From: Kryptolebias marmoratus
Taxonomy: Eukaryota; Chordata; Actinopteri; Cyprinodontiformes; Rivulidae
Length of the DNA stretch: 64,000 nucleotides
Reading direction: 5' to 3'
NCBI RefSeq assembly: GCF_001649575.2
Contig: NC_051439.1
Coordinates: 9,770,826 to 9,834,825, forward strand
The notes below the pieces were generated by a model, which did not search any database, had not been told where the DNA came from, and saw nothing but the letters and a program-made list of their open reading frames with translations. The position numbers and the translations under genes are program-made. Positions within the stretch are counted from its first letter, which is position 1. The number at the start of each line of letters is the position of its first letter. This document shows positions 47,801-59,118 of the stretch, in pieces.

Positions 47801-50800
47801 TCAGCCACAACTGAAAAGACAGGGAATCATTTCATGAAATACAATAGAGACATTATTACTATAAATACATTTTCAAGAAAATACCTAATGAACAGGTGCA
47901 AGACAATGATTTGTAATTTACTGTCTACTTCCTTTACAGCAGAAATGGTTTCACTTACATAACATGAGCTTCCAGTAAACTGTAAACAAATTCATGAAAT
48001 AATCAGCTCGACTTAAAGAATTTAAGTCTCCAAATGAATATAATGTGATGTTAAATACTACTTTGTAAGATCTCATATTGTTAAAAGCTCCTATTTGTTC
48101 CTTTACTGTCTTTCTTTTCAAGTTTGATGTCTTCAGGGTAAATACAAATTCCCTTCAAAGCCGGTAATAAGCTTAATATACAATTCCTGACTTTTAAGAC
48201 ATACAGGAATCAACAAGCAACAACTTGATTTCCTAAAAATTTATTTTTTGATGCGTTTGAAAGTTGGAACAGCACTCTCGCTTTAATGTTTTCCTTACGA
48301 CAAAGTCTCTACCAGGATCTTAGCAACACCAACAGCTCAATTTTATAACAACAGACAAAGAACATTTAATTCCTCTGTTTTGAGCTACAAAAAAGAAGGT
48401 CGGGGACAAAGTAAACACTCTACCTTTTCGTCATTCGACATTTGCTCGGGCTCGTCTTTGATCTCCTCTTGCACCGGCTTCCTGGACACTGACAGGCCAT
48501 TGAGACGGGCCATCTTCAGGGGGCCCATCTTCCTCACCTCTAACCTGGAGGCTTTCTTCATCCCCTGGCGTGACGGAGTAAAGATCAAGATGAATTAGCT
48601 TCAGAGAAAGGGAAGTGTGGATGGGGAAAAAAAAAAAAGAGGAGGGACAGCGCATGCCTGTTGTGTGTTTACTGGAAGAATGTCGCCTTTCTGGTTAAGC
48701 AAAGTAGTTTCACTACATTCTTTGGTTAACGGGTCAACCACGACAGGTTATAAAGTCTCCGACAAAACATCCCTGAATTCTCTTTACAAATTCACGAAAG
48801 ATCTTCATAGATGTTACTAAGAAAACGCACACACACTACATGCTACTTGAACGTAGAAGCAACAGAAACCTGCTGATGCTAAAGGTGCGGTTCCGTCAGA
48901 CATTTCAATGTAGCAACAAAACAAAAACATCAAACCGAGCTTGTGATTTAGTGGTTAGTCATCACTGCCAAAAGAAAGAGACTGCCCTTTTTTGCATTCT
49001 GCAATCCGAGACTATTTTTGTTCTACATTTTTAACGTGCCTTCTGTTTTACCTAATCCTAGAAGTGTGTGTAAATCGAACTATGGCTTCTTTTGTGCATT
49101 TCTATTCTTCACCTATTGGCTCTACGTCGTCTGATTTTATGGCTTAAACTTTAATTCTCGATGTATTTACAGTAAACAACAGAAACAGTAAACTCTGCAT
49201 GTTGACACGGACTGCCCCTTTCCACTTATCACTTGTACATTTTTTTTTTAAATGACCAGTATATTGTTGTAAAACGGTAAAAACAACAGCTTGTTTGAGT
49301 TTATAAAAGAAATAATAAAATGGTTTCAAAACAAGAAATAGATTTGAGAGCCAGACTCACTGGTGGGGGTAAGCCGTCTCCCGTTTTCCTCCCAGGAGGC
49401 ACATCAGACACATCGGGTCTCTTCTTAAAATCCTTTTTGGGCTTCTCGTTTGCCTGCTCGTTCACATCTCCCTCCGACACCGAGGGCATAATTTCGGGTT
49501 GTCTCAACTCCGACAGCAGGTAAAGGGGCTCGCTCTTATGGATCAGGGGATGAACTTTATAGACTATTGAGCTGGTTATAGAGGGGTCCAGAGCGGAGCC
49601 TATGGGATAGGCGGGAGGTGGTTCTATGGGAGTCTGTTGTGTCGTCAGAGAGGAGAGAGACGTCAGGCTGCGATGCTGCTGTGGCGGCTGATCGGGAATA
49701 ACACTTTGAACGGCCTCCTGTGAAAGTGGAGTGTGACATCCATTATCGTCCTCGAACTCCTCCTCTTCTCCGCTACTGTGAACCAACATCGTAGCGTCAG
49801 ATAGCGACTTCTTGTGCCCGTACTTCACATTTTCCTTAATGTCTCCCCTCTCTTCGGTTTTTGTACGTTCTAAAAACACGTTCAGCTGGGACCCCTGCGA
49901 GGGGCCGCCATGTACCAATGAAGACTGGGTGGCTGTTTCTGCCGCTGAAGACGACATGGTTCGCTCTTTCACCCTCACTCCCTCGAGACTGTGAGCCAAA
50001 CCGGCGATCTCGATCGAGTTGCGTTTCTGAGCATGGTATGGCTGCCGGTGCGGAAGCCCGCTGAAAAGAGGCTCCGAGACCTCTTGTAAAGAGTGTGCAA
50101 CAGGCAGACTGTCTTCCTGGAAGGTCTGGACTGAGTGATGCACCCGCCTCGTGATGATCAAGTCCGGATTGCTGCTGCTGACGTACAGGTGGCGTGAAAG
50201 ATCAGGTGTGCTGTTAGCAGGACGAGGATGGGCATACGGGTAGGGAGGAGGCGGTCTGTAAACTTGTGTTCTCATGATGTTGGTGGCCGGATACTCTTGT
50301 GCTTGTTGTAACTGGACATTTGTGAGCTCCGGGACACTGACTGCCCCCACAACAGGCCTCCGCTCCACGGGGTAGGGGTATGGAGAAGGACTGTGGAAGC
50401 TGGAGCCCAGATGAAACGGGTAGTGGTGATGATGGGATGTTCCACCATGTTCTACCCTTATCTCCGGTTGACTGTAAACTAGAGGGTCTGGTCTGCTGTA
50501 GGCGTACGAGTTCCCAATGTTTAAGTTCCTCATGGAGTGACTCTGCCGGTGCTCTTGAGATAAAACCATCCCTCCCCCCACACCTCGGGTTTTTTGGCGC
50601 ATCACCGTTTCATAATCGGGAGTGGCACGATAGGAGGGTGGGATGAGAGCGCTGTGGCGGTGGGAGGGAACGTAGTCTGGCCTGGTGATGTCACTGGTGA
50701 TAGACGGGTTGGAGGACATGGGTGACGGCTGCAGGTAGTGCTGGGGATTGGTCAGGGAGCTGGTGCTGTGGGCACTGTACACGCTGCCGTTACGCAAACG

Positions 50801-53800
50801 CCCTCCACCGCTGTATTCTAGAGGGGAACGGTCCAGGCTGGTCTGAGAGTGGTAGTAATAACCATTCTGAGTGTTCATGTACAAGTTGTCTGGGAGAAAA
50901 CAAAACAGCCCGAGATGGATGAAACGATAACAACAATTACAGTATGTAAAGTCTCACTTTCAAATTTTTTTCCCCACTGAGGTATAATGTGTAACCGGTG
51001 CCTACCTTGTGATGATGTGTAAGGCTCCGTGAACTGACCATTGTAATGCATTTGTGGAGGAGGCATCATGTAGGGCTGTGGCTTTGGCTGCAAGTCAACA
51101 AGAAGGGGACTGACTCAGTGCTCACATGAGCCAAACACTCCTCAGGGGTCAGGGCAACAAAGAAGCAAAAAACTAAATATAACTGTGTGATAACCATCTG
51201 CTGTTAGATAATTCTAACAAACAACAATTAAGTAGGGAATTCTATGCAGAGGAATGTCATATTCAGCACAGTGAAATTACTGTAGACGTGTGTACTGAGA
51301 GAACAGAGACATTACCAAAGATATTCTCGTAGAAGACCTCCGTCTGACAGGGTTGACAGCTGTAGGTTGGCTTTGGCTGGTTGTGGGGGGGGGGGAAAAG
51401 TTAATTGAAATTTTAAATACATTAATCTATTTTTTAATAATTAAATAGTATTACTTAATTAATGTTGTCTTTATTACCTTACTTCGTTATCTAAATTGTG
51501 AGCTGCAGCGGCAAATTTACCAAAAACAAGCCACTCTTTTTCAGCTAAGCAGAAAATATTTCATCCAACGCACCAGGAAGCTTCGTGGTCCAGAGTCAAT
51601 AATTGTAAAAGCATGCTGTGGTGTACAGAGGAAGACTTATGCAACTTTTTTTAGGTTTGAACAACATTTTTCTTCTCCAAATACCCTTAACGTACGATGC
51701 AGGAAAAATAAAACAGCTAACCAAAAGAAAATACCTTTTAAACTTCTTATAGTCCTTGTTTTATGTTTAATAATTCATATTATGGAATGGCTTTAGATTA
51801 AAAACTAGGTCTGAAATGTTATTCATTGCCCTACGGTAACTAAAGGGAGTGAATCTGTGGTGGCATCAGGTGTATAATTGGTACACTGCAGGCGGTGGCT
51901 GACAGATTTGCTCACCCCTTATCAGAAGGCAGAGAGGTACGAGAGAGCATTGGAAAACGAGGAAAGGACAGAGTGAGAAGGGACTTCTGGGAGGCCTCAG
52001 AAGGCAGGGGCGTACACTCCTCTCTGAAGTGAACAGACATGAGGCTATAACAAGAGGACACGCAGAAGACAGCGAGGAATAAAAGGGACACAAAATAGGC
52101 CAGACGAGTTGGGGAACACTTACAGGTTACTCTTGTTGATCTTATAAAACTTGAGTCTGGCCAGACACAGGCGGCACACATATTTGGAGGTTTCCATATC
52201 TTCCTACACACAAGAAAAAAAACACATTTTAAATGTGTGACAGTCAGCACAGATTACAGTTTAGGTTTTAGGTTGGTTTTTTTTTTGAAACAGAAGAATT
52301 CCTGTTTACGTCCTTAAATACTTGGACATTCTTCCAGATAATGGCATGTCACTTAAGGACAAAAACTCATCCAAATAACTTCCACTCACAAAGGGACATT
52401 CAGAAAGACTGGTGGTAAATTCTACGACGGGCACAAAACGCCAATTTATCTTAATCAAATTAAAGACAACTATGTCGACGGCGATGGGTTGATAAAGAGA
52501 CAGACTTACGGTCTGGAACTGAACACTCTCCTCCCTGTTGGTCAGCTCCAGGGCAAAGAAGGACCTATTGTGACTCATGTTGTTAATTTCATGCCACCTA
52601 CGCAGTCGATTGACACAGTGGCAAAAAAAGAAACAGGAGAAAGAAAAAAAAAAACAAAAAAAAAAAACAGGATGTCACTGCAGTCAAACAGATTGGGACA
52701 CTGATTTAATATTAAACAAATAAAAATATACAGAAGTTGGAACAGGTATTCAACTAAAAATAACGCAGGTATGTAGGAAACAACTTGAAAGTTCTGATCT
52801 GCCATCAACCCAACTTGTAGTTCTAGGAGACAATTAAAAAAATAGAAATAGCTGCGAGCTAAACCTAACGTAGTCTAGTAAGTTCAATTCTTTACTGCCA
52901 GGAGTAAAAGAGAGTTATACCTGATGTCTTTTAAGCATTTCTGAAATCTAAAATGTTGTCATTTATTCTAAACGTACCTGTACAATAGAGGTGGACGTCC
53001 ATTCTTGTACTTCACAAAGATACCATCAAGGCAGGAACCCAGGGTAACATCTGAGCCTGTACTGTCCTGATCTCACACAAAAACAGAATAAAATATGTTT
53101 TTCTTGTTCTACTAACCAAATATCATTAATTGTTTTTAGAGCTGTAGGGGACTCCAGATGGATCTTGTAGACCTACCTTTGCTTGGTAGCTTTCCTGGCC
53201 GTAGCCCTCCATTTTCTCCACCTCCTGCATGTACAACATTTCTGCCTCTGAGGCTGGCAGACCTCTGAAAAGAAACAACATTGCAGAGGAAACATGAAAA
53301 CTCCCTGACCTTGCTCAAAAAGGTGGAAGTAGAATGACTTAATAAAAAATAAAAAGGTTGATTCAGGGGTCCACGAGGACAGGCAGAGAAATGTCTAATC
53401 CTTGGAAACAACACTAGATACAATGATTGTAGCCTTGGTTTGTTTGTGCTTCTCTTCATATCCACACAAAGGTTTGTGCACCCTTCCTTTTTGTTTTTTT
53501 ATTTGTTTTTCGTTTTACCCTTCCAGGTCTTGTCTCAAATTCAACAGTTCACCTTAATAAAAAATAAATATCTCATTTTTATGGGCGTTAACTACGCTAA
53601 CAAACATAACCAACAATAATAAGCTTCTGTCGATAACTTCAAACTGGCTTTGTAAAGCTTTGTCTGTTGATTAAAAGCACAAAAAGGCTGGCTGATGGTA
53701 TGCAAACGCTCACCTAAAGGACTGATAGCGGAGGGCCACTTTTTGGGTGGCCTCCTGCAGCACCTGTTCATCCTGAATCCAATCCTGCAAAGACAAAAGT

Positions 53801-56800
53801 CCGGTTTGGAACAATTGCACAAACTAACACAAACAATATGAAATAATTTGCATGACTGTGCACAAAGAGCACAAAAATAAAATGCTTACAATAGGAAACA
53901 GTGCAAACTTCTGAAGAAAGTCCTGGGAATCATATTGACTGAAGTCTCCAAAGTCAGCTGTGGATAAAGAGAGAGGATGCTGCTAAGAACGGGCACATAG
54001 AGCAAAGCAAACATCAGGACAATACTTGTGAAATTTTTTTTGAATCTATTACAAAAGGCCAGGTGTCATTAGTGGGAAGCCCGTCTTGATGAGGAGGGTG
54101 TGGAACCATTGTGGAACTGCAGTCCTTTGAGAAGCAACGGGGCATGAATACACGATGGTCTAATTTTAGAAAAGGAGCAATCCATTTCTTTTGCCAACAC
54201 ATTAACCCAAAGCTGTAGCAGCTCCAGGTTGTCTTTTGGAAACAGCCACAGCTACACTTAGTTTTCCAGGCGTGAGTAGTGCTTAAAAGCTACAATCGGC
54301 CCTCACTCCAGGCAGCATACAAAACAGAAACAAAAGCTACACTGTAGCAAAGTATTAAAGTTTCCACATGAAAACAAATAGATAATAAGCATTATAGACA
54401 CGTGCAATTAATTCTGAGGCCTTTCTTCGTGGTACAAATTGAACGGTAGTTGAACAAAATTGCAATAGTAAGCGTTCCTTTACAATAAGGTACCGACCTG
54501 TAACGGACTGCAGTGTGTAAGAGTCTTTTAGATACAAGGTGTTGGGATACACATGCTTCACATTGCAAGTTTCAAACTATAAACTTTGTTCTTCATCCAA
54601 ACTACTGTAAGCGTCAGACAAACACAAAACTGGTAATAAAGAAAATGCTCTAGATGGGCGGAAAAAAAAAAAAAAGGCAGAAAACTGAACACACCCACGT
54701 CCAAAATCACCAGGTTAGACAAGCTAAATATGCTGACACAGGGTTGGTAAAATACATAGGTTTTTACCTTGCACTGCTAAGCTAGCTAAACGTATGGCTT
54801 GATCCAGGGAGCAAGAGATTCTGCCCTCCAGAACATCCTTCTTCAACTGTAGATAATACTGATATCTGTGGGAAAGAAGGCATTTATTAGAAGCAGAGAA
54901 AAGAAGGAGAGATGCTAATGTGTTTTTATAATTGTAGAAACTGCTGTAAAAACCTCACAGAGCCAAACCTCCAAGATATCACTGTAAGAATATACAATAA
55001 AAACTAAACTAAACTTTGCATCGCTTAATTGAAACTAAAAATTCTACTTTTCGTCCAACATTTTAAAGTTAAATACTGTAGTTACAGTACAAACAGAGCG
55101 AGTAGCTTTGTCAAGTCCACCTTGTGATTTCCTGTTGCAGCTGGGTGATGCTGGGTATGTAAAACAAGACTCCAAAGTAAACTGTGGGCTCCACGCCATA
55201 CTTGTCCAGCTGCTTCTTCAGCGCCTTCTCCAAGTCGATCCACCTCTGCTGGTTCTGCTTATTGTAGTACCAAAGGCTGAAATATGTGATCTGAAAGGCA
55301 AAACGAAAGAGGACGACTCATTAAGCTCCAGCTTCGCATCCTGACAGTTAAATTAAGACTTTAAGAGGTTAGTGATGACATGAACTCCTTATTATTATAG
55401 GTGTTCATATTTGTAGCTCTTGTTGACTATAGGTTATGAATGCATTTAAAAAAGTGATTTGCAAAAAAGGCCACATAAATGTTCTCCTAAAAATCAGTTG
55501 CAGTGGGAAAATCGTGAAGTCATTTTTAATCCTAAATCAGTGCACATGACAGGACACGTAACCCTGCTGACATAAAAAGGCAAACACTGCACCAAAAACT
55601 AAAAATAAATAAATAAATAGGTAATCACTTGCACTCCTAAGTCTTGTTACATTATGCTGCCAAATAACAGACACTTTAATACATTAGAGCCTCCTAACTA
55701 CATGTGCAGTCCTCGTCAAAAATTACAATATGTTCATAAATGCTAATCGACTAGTTTGAAAAACCCAAAGCCACTGAACAACAGCAAAAAAATAGAAGCT
55801 AAAAAAACGTGCTTTCACATATGTCTTGTAGCTGACGAATATTTGACTGCAAAATGATGAACCACAATAAAAAAACTCTAAATGTTTATGATACCCATTT
55901 AAACTATGGCTGCGCAATATTAGGAAAAACTTGTGCGATATATCACTTATGTGCACATATATCACTTTGTCTTCTTCCACAACTATTATCTAAATCAGGT
56001 GTGGGCACAAAGGACAGTGAGAGTCTGTCAGACTGACCAAATAAAGATTTATTGCAGGTCAAGCAGTCCTTTGTGATATTAATATTGTGCTTACTGATAC
56101 TGCAATGACAATAGGTTTTTATTATATTGCGCAGACCTAATTTAAACGCTTCATGCACCCATCAGGTGGCAGTTTCTGACATTCCTCCTTCATTTTGTGT
56201 TCGTCAAACCTTGTTTTCTGATGCTGGACTGTACCGTGTAACAAATGTAGATGTTTTTAATTCGGGTCGTCTTATTAAAATTAAACACACGTTAGTCTTA
56301 CTGTCATTTCATTTGAGGAACTAATTTAACGGCATTAACTATTAGGAATCTAATCTGATGTTTACATTGCATAGGTTGGCTGATTACAATCTATATTTGA
56401 AGATTTTTTTTTAATTTAACATTAAGGGGCACTAATTGTTCTGACTAGAACTAAAACTGATGCAGATTTTTTGCCATTTCTATTGTTTTACTCCTTGCTT
56501 TTGAGTCATCTAGCAAGCCTCCTCTCCACTTCAGGAATATTTTAGGAAATGAGATATTCTTTAAAAATACTGAAGTTCATTTCAGGTCACAAGCAGGAGT
56601 ACGGCAGAAAAACGACAAAAAGGGACACATAGACCAATAAGATCAGCCTGCAGGGTGACAAATATGGCTTTAGTTGCACAGTTACAAATTGCTGACAATA
56701 TTTATTAGTTTGTGCACCCTATAAAACTGACATGTGTTGTAATAAGGGCAACGATTATGAAAGATGTTACACGAGTAAACAAGACAAAGTGCCTGTCTTT

Positions 56801-57122
56801 GTCAATGCTCTTCGACTTCGCTTCGAGAAGGAATGCGAGCAGAAGACAAACCTAACCAAATACTTTACTGCTGAGATAGCAAGTCTAAAGAGAGTCTATC
56901 GGAGAACAATCAGCACTTGTATTGAATGAAACCCATACATACCTCTCTTAACTCGAGTCTCTGGGCGACTGCCTCCAAACATTCCTGCCCAGTGCTCTCC
57001 ACCGACAGAGTAAACTCAACAAAGTCCCCATTGAGGAGCTGAATCCGAGTGACAAGACAGCTCTTGCTGGAAACCGTATACCTTCGGGTCCTTTTGAGTT
57101 TAAAGCCAAATGGCAAGGGCAT
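44832..57122 (-). CDS. ptpn21: Tyrosine-protein phosphatase non-receptor type 21 (PTPD1), eighteen coding exons
   Basis: Exons in transcript order: 57122-56943, 55290-55121, 54865-54768, 53957-53890, 53784-53714, 53264-53177, 53066-52978, 52597-52510, 52203-52124, 51376-51316, 51087-51006, 50889-49361, 48564-48424, 47665-47447, 47226-47098, 46222-45988, 45209-45049, 44960-44832. Total 3618 nt, 1205 aa (human about 1174), all GT-AG. Residues about 20-310 are the FERM domain (start [20 protein letters not shown]). The 509-codon exon (about 359-868) is a disordered linker with PPSY, PPPY and PPAY WW-binding motifs at about 442, 572 and 783. The catalytic domain spans about 916-1205: KNRF (955), WPD loop (Asp1098) and [10 protein letters not shown] with catalytic Cys1139. 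PTPN21 is a cytoskeleton- and membrane-associated phosphatase linked to Src and FAK. The N-terminus fits PTPN21 better than PTPN14. Introns contain nothing recognised except an hAT MITE in intron 1. Confidence 0.95.
49361..50889 (-). CDS. ptpn21: ptpn21 large linker exon (coding exon 12)
   Basis: A single 1529-nt exon encodes the linker between the FERM and phosphatase domains. Its acceptor is CCCAG and its donor GTGAGT. It is Ser/Pro/Tyr/His-rich with a short His run, three PPxY-type motifs, the well-conserved block [15 protein letters not shown], and an acidic stretch (GEEEEFEDD). The open frame runs past the donor to a stop in the intron, so the spliced end is chosen by homology and phase. 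Confidence 0.93.
55905..56139. mobile_element. hAT-type MITE with 8-bp target-site duplication
   Basis: A perfect 8-bp direct repeat ATTTAAAC flanks the element at 55897-55904 and 56140-56147. The termini are TATGGCTGCGCAATATTA on the left and, reverse-complemented, TAGGTCTGCGCAATATAAT on the right. An 8-bp TSD is the hAT hallmark. The 235-bp element has no coding capacity and lies in ptpn21 intron 1. It belongs to the 'GGCTGCGC(A/G)ATAT' class that I recall as common in fish. Confidence 0.8.
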
Positions 57123-58060
57123 GGTTCACACGTCCTCGCAGAGGAAATGGTTCTCCGCCTCTTCCAGAGAAACCACCGTCCGCCTCGGTGTCCACCCCCC
57201 GAAACTGCGAGGATCTTTCAAGTCATGACAACAAGGACCTGAAACGAGAGGAGCAAAACAAAGAAGTCACAACTGCACACCACTGAGGCATGATTTAGAC
57301 TTGCTCGTACTCATCACTAAAAAATGTTACAACGCTTCTGCATTATTTAGCATAATGACGCCCCACCTGGTGTCACAGAGGCCAAAGGAAACAAACACAT
57401 GGTTTCACGCCAAGTCATCCTCTTTTATAAAATCCCCATGGGTCTGCATTGACTTTTTGTCAAGTCGTGTGTTTTTATTTTTCGGTTAATGCTTTGAACG
57501 GTGTAGGAAACTGTATAGAAGTACATCACATTAAAACCAAACTGTCCGACCTCGGTTACCACGATTTTGCTGGCAATTTGTCCAAGCTTGTGGTCAGATA
57601 ATCCCCTACCGAGGAATAGTCTGGTCCCAACACCCAGAGCGACTCGACCCGACCCGACAGGCAGCAAGCAAAATCTTTCACTTCTTTTTTTATTATCGTG
57701 AAAAATCACACTTCGAATTATACGGAACGCCACTGTGTCCTCGTCTACTGAATTTGTGAAGTTTTCCCCGCAGCGTTTGAGTTTCTCTAAAACAGCACTA
57801 GAGTTTCGTTTTACTTTTAAAAACACCATATAAAATTAGCCTGGGCGCTAGGCAGCTAACTCGTGCTCCAGCAAATAGGCGACACCCTCGAGAGGCTGAC
57901 GTCGCCGGTAAATATTTTGGGAGAGAGAGAAAAAAACGTTACCGTTAGCCAAGAGATGCAATGTAGTAGTCCGGCCAGAGTTAGGCCTTTAACTAGTCCG
58001 TCATTGAGGTAAATGGATCACAGCTTTTTGAATAAGTAGTAGAAGCCGAGGGAGCTTCTT
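57123..58060 (-). promoter_or_regulatory. ptpn21: ptpn21 5'UTR and presumed upstream leader/promoter
   Basis: The exon carrying the ATG extends as 5'UTR to about 57238, where a minus-strand acceptor (CGTTTCAG) suggests an upstream non-coding exon. A candidate is the GC-richer block ending at a minus-strand donor (GTAACG) at 57942-57941. The surroundings at 57840-58250 have CpGs and a TGACGT half-site (57898-57903), consistent with a promoter. Exon limits beyond 57238 are inference. Confidence 0.4.
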
Positions 58061-58690
58061 TGACTGTAGTTTGCCTCTGGATCAAAAACTATCGAGGCAG
58101 CTCCATGTCTCTCTTGGTCCAACAGTTCACTAAAGTTCCGAGCGTGTTTCGCTTCCTGGGATTGGAAGAGCAACAAGTGTATCCCGTCTACATCCGCGAC
58201 GCTATATTTGTATCGTTTTCCGCCTCAGGTATTAGTTATTTCCCAAACTAAAGTCGATGAAAACTGTAACTCTATGATTTAAAAAAAAATGTGCAAGCTA
58301 AATTTGACTGTTTTATGTTCGAAAATACGACGCTTTAAATGCATTGTAGTTCCCCTCTGGCGGAGGAATACGCTGGTGTTTTCAGTGCCATGACATCAGA
58401 CAGCTGGAATGCTGAGCGGTGAAAATGCCAGAAATGAGACAGCTGTCACGAACTGCTGGCTGCAGACATGTTTGTGTACCTTTTGCATCGACTTACAGCT
58501 CACTGGACCACTGTAATCACCCGCAAACGACGCAGAGCAATATATTTATTTGTTTGCAGCGTTGCCTAAGACGTGATCTTGAAAAGCAGTGATAATGTTT
58601 GCTTATTTGCTGTTGCTAAGTTGGACGACCATTTTTTTTTTTAGGATTTCACCCATCAAATGAAAGCTTGCACCGAGGAAAAGTATAAAC
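58060..58690. other. Intergenic region between spata7 and ptpn21
   Basis: A compact spacer holds probable ptpn21 promoter sequence at its left end and the end of spata7 at its right end. A short plus-strand open frame (about 58060-58251) ends near a GTATTAG donor-like site, but I recognise no family. No repeat of note beyond A/T runs. Confidence 0.5.
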
Positions 58691-58692
58691 AA

Positions 58693-58698
58693 TTTATT
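58693..58698 (-). terminator. spata7: Poly(A) signal of spata7
   Basis: TTTATT on the plus strand gives AATAAA on the minus strand, 421 nt beyond the spata7 stop. The 3'UTR is therefore about 58680-59118. Confidence 0.6.
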
Positions 58699-59118
58699 GC
58701 AATTGAAAGACACTCTCTGGTGAAAGACTGCTTTTAGTAACTACAAGTTAGAAGTGAAACACCTGAGGAGAATATACTGTATTTTCTTCATTACATAGTT
58801 CTCTATCACTCTGAAAGCATCATCTATAGACACACAATGCTTATGACTGGGGAGTCAATTCAAACTAAATCTGCAAATTATAGAAATATGACTGCAATGC
58901 ACACCACAGAAGAAAAAAAAATTTAAAAAATAAATAATAAAAAGGAGAAAAGATCAGAACAAAAACACCTATTCAGTGAGTTTTCAAAACATGGGAAACA
59001 ACCAGTGGTGGGTGACTTTTTTGTTTTAATAGCTACAGCCTACTTTCATGTATTTAGGATATTACAGTTCACGTCAAAACAACACTTCTTTGAGAACCGA
59101 ACACAAGCACAGCAACAT

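Noticed and set aside
44832..57122. Calling the gene ptpn14
   Set aside because: The N-terminus [17 protein letters not shown] and the linker blocks [23 protein letters not shown] and [15 protein letters not shown] match my recollection of PTPN21 rather than PTPN14.
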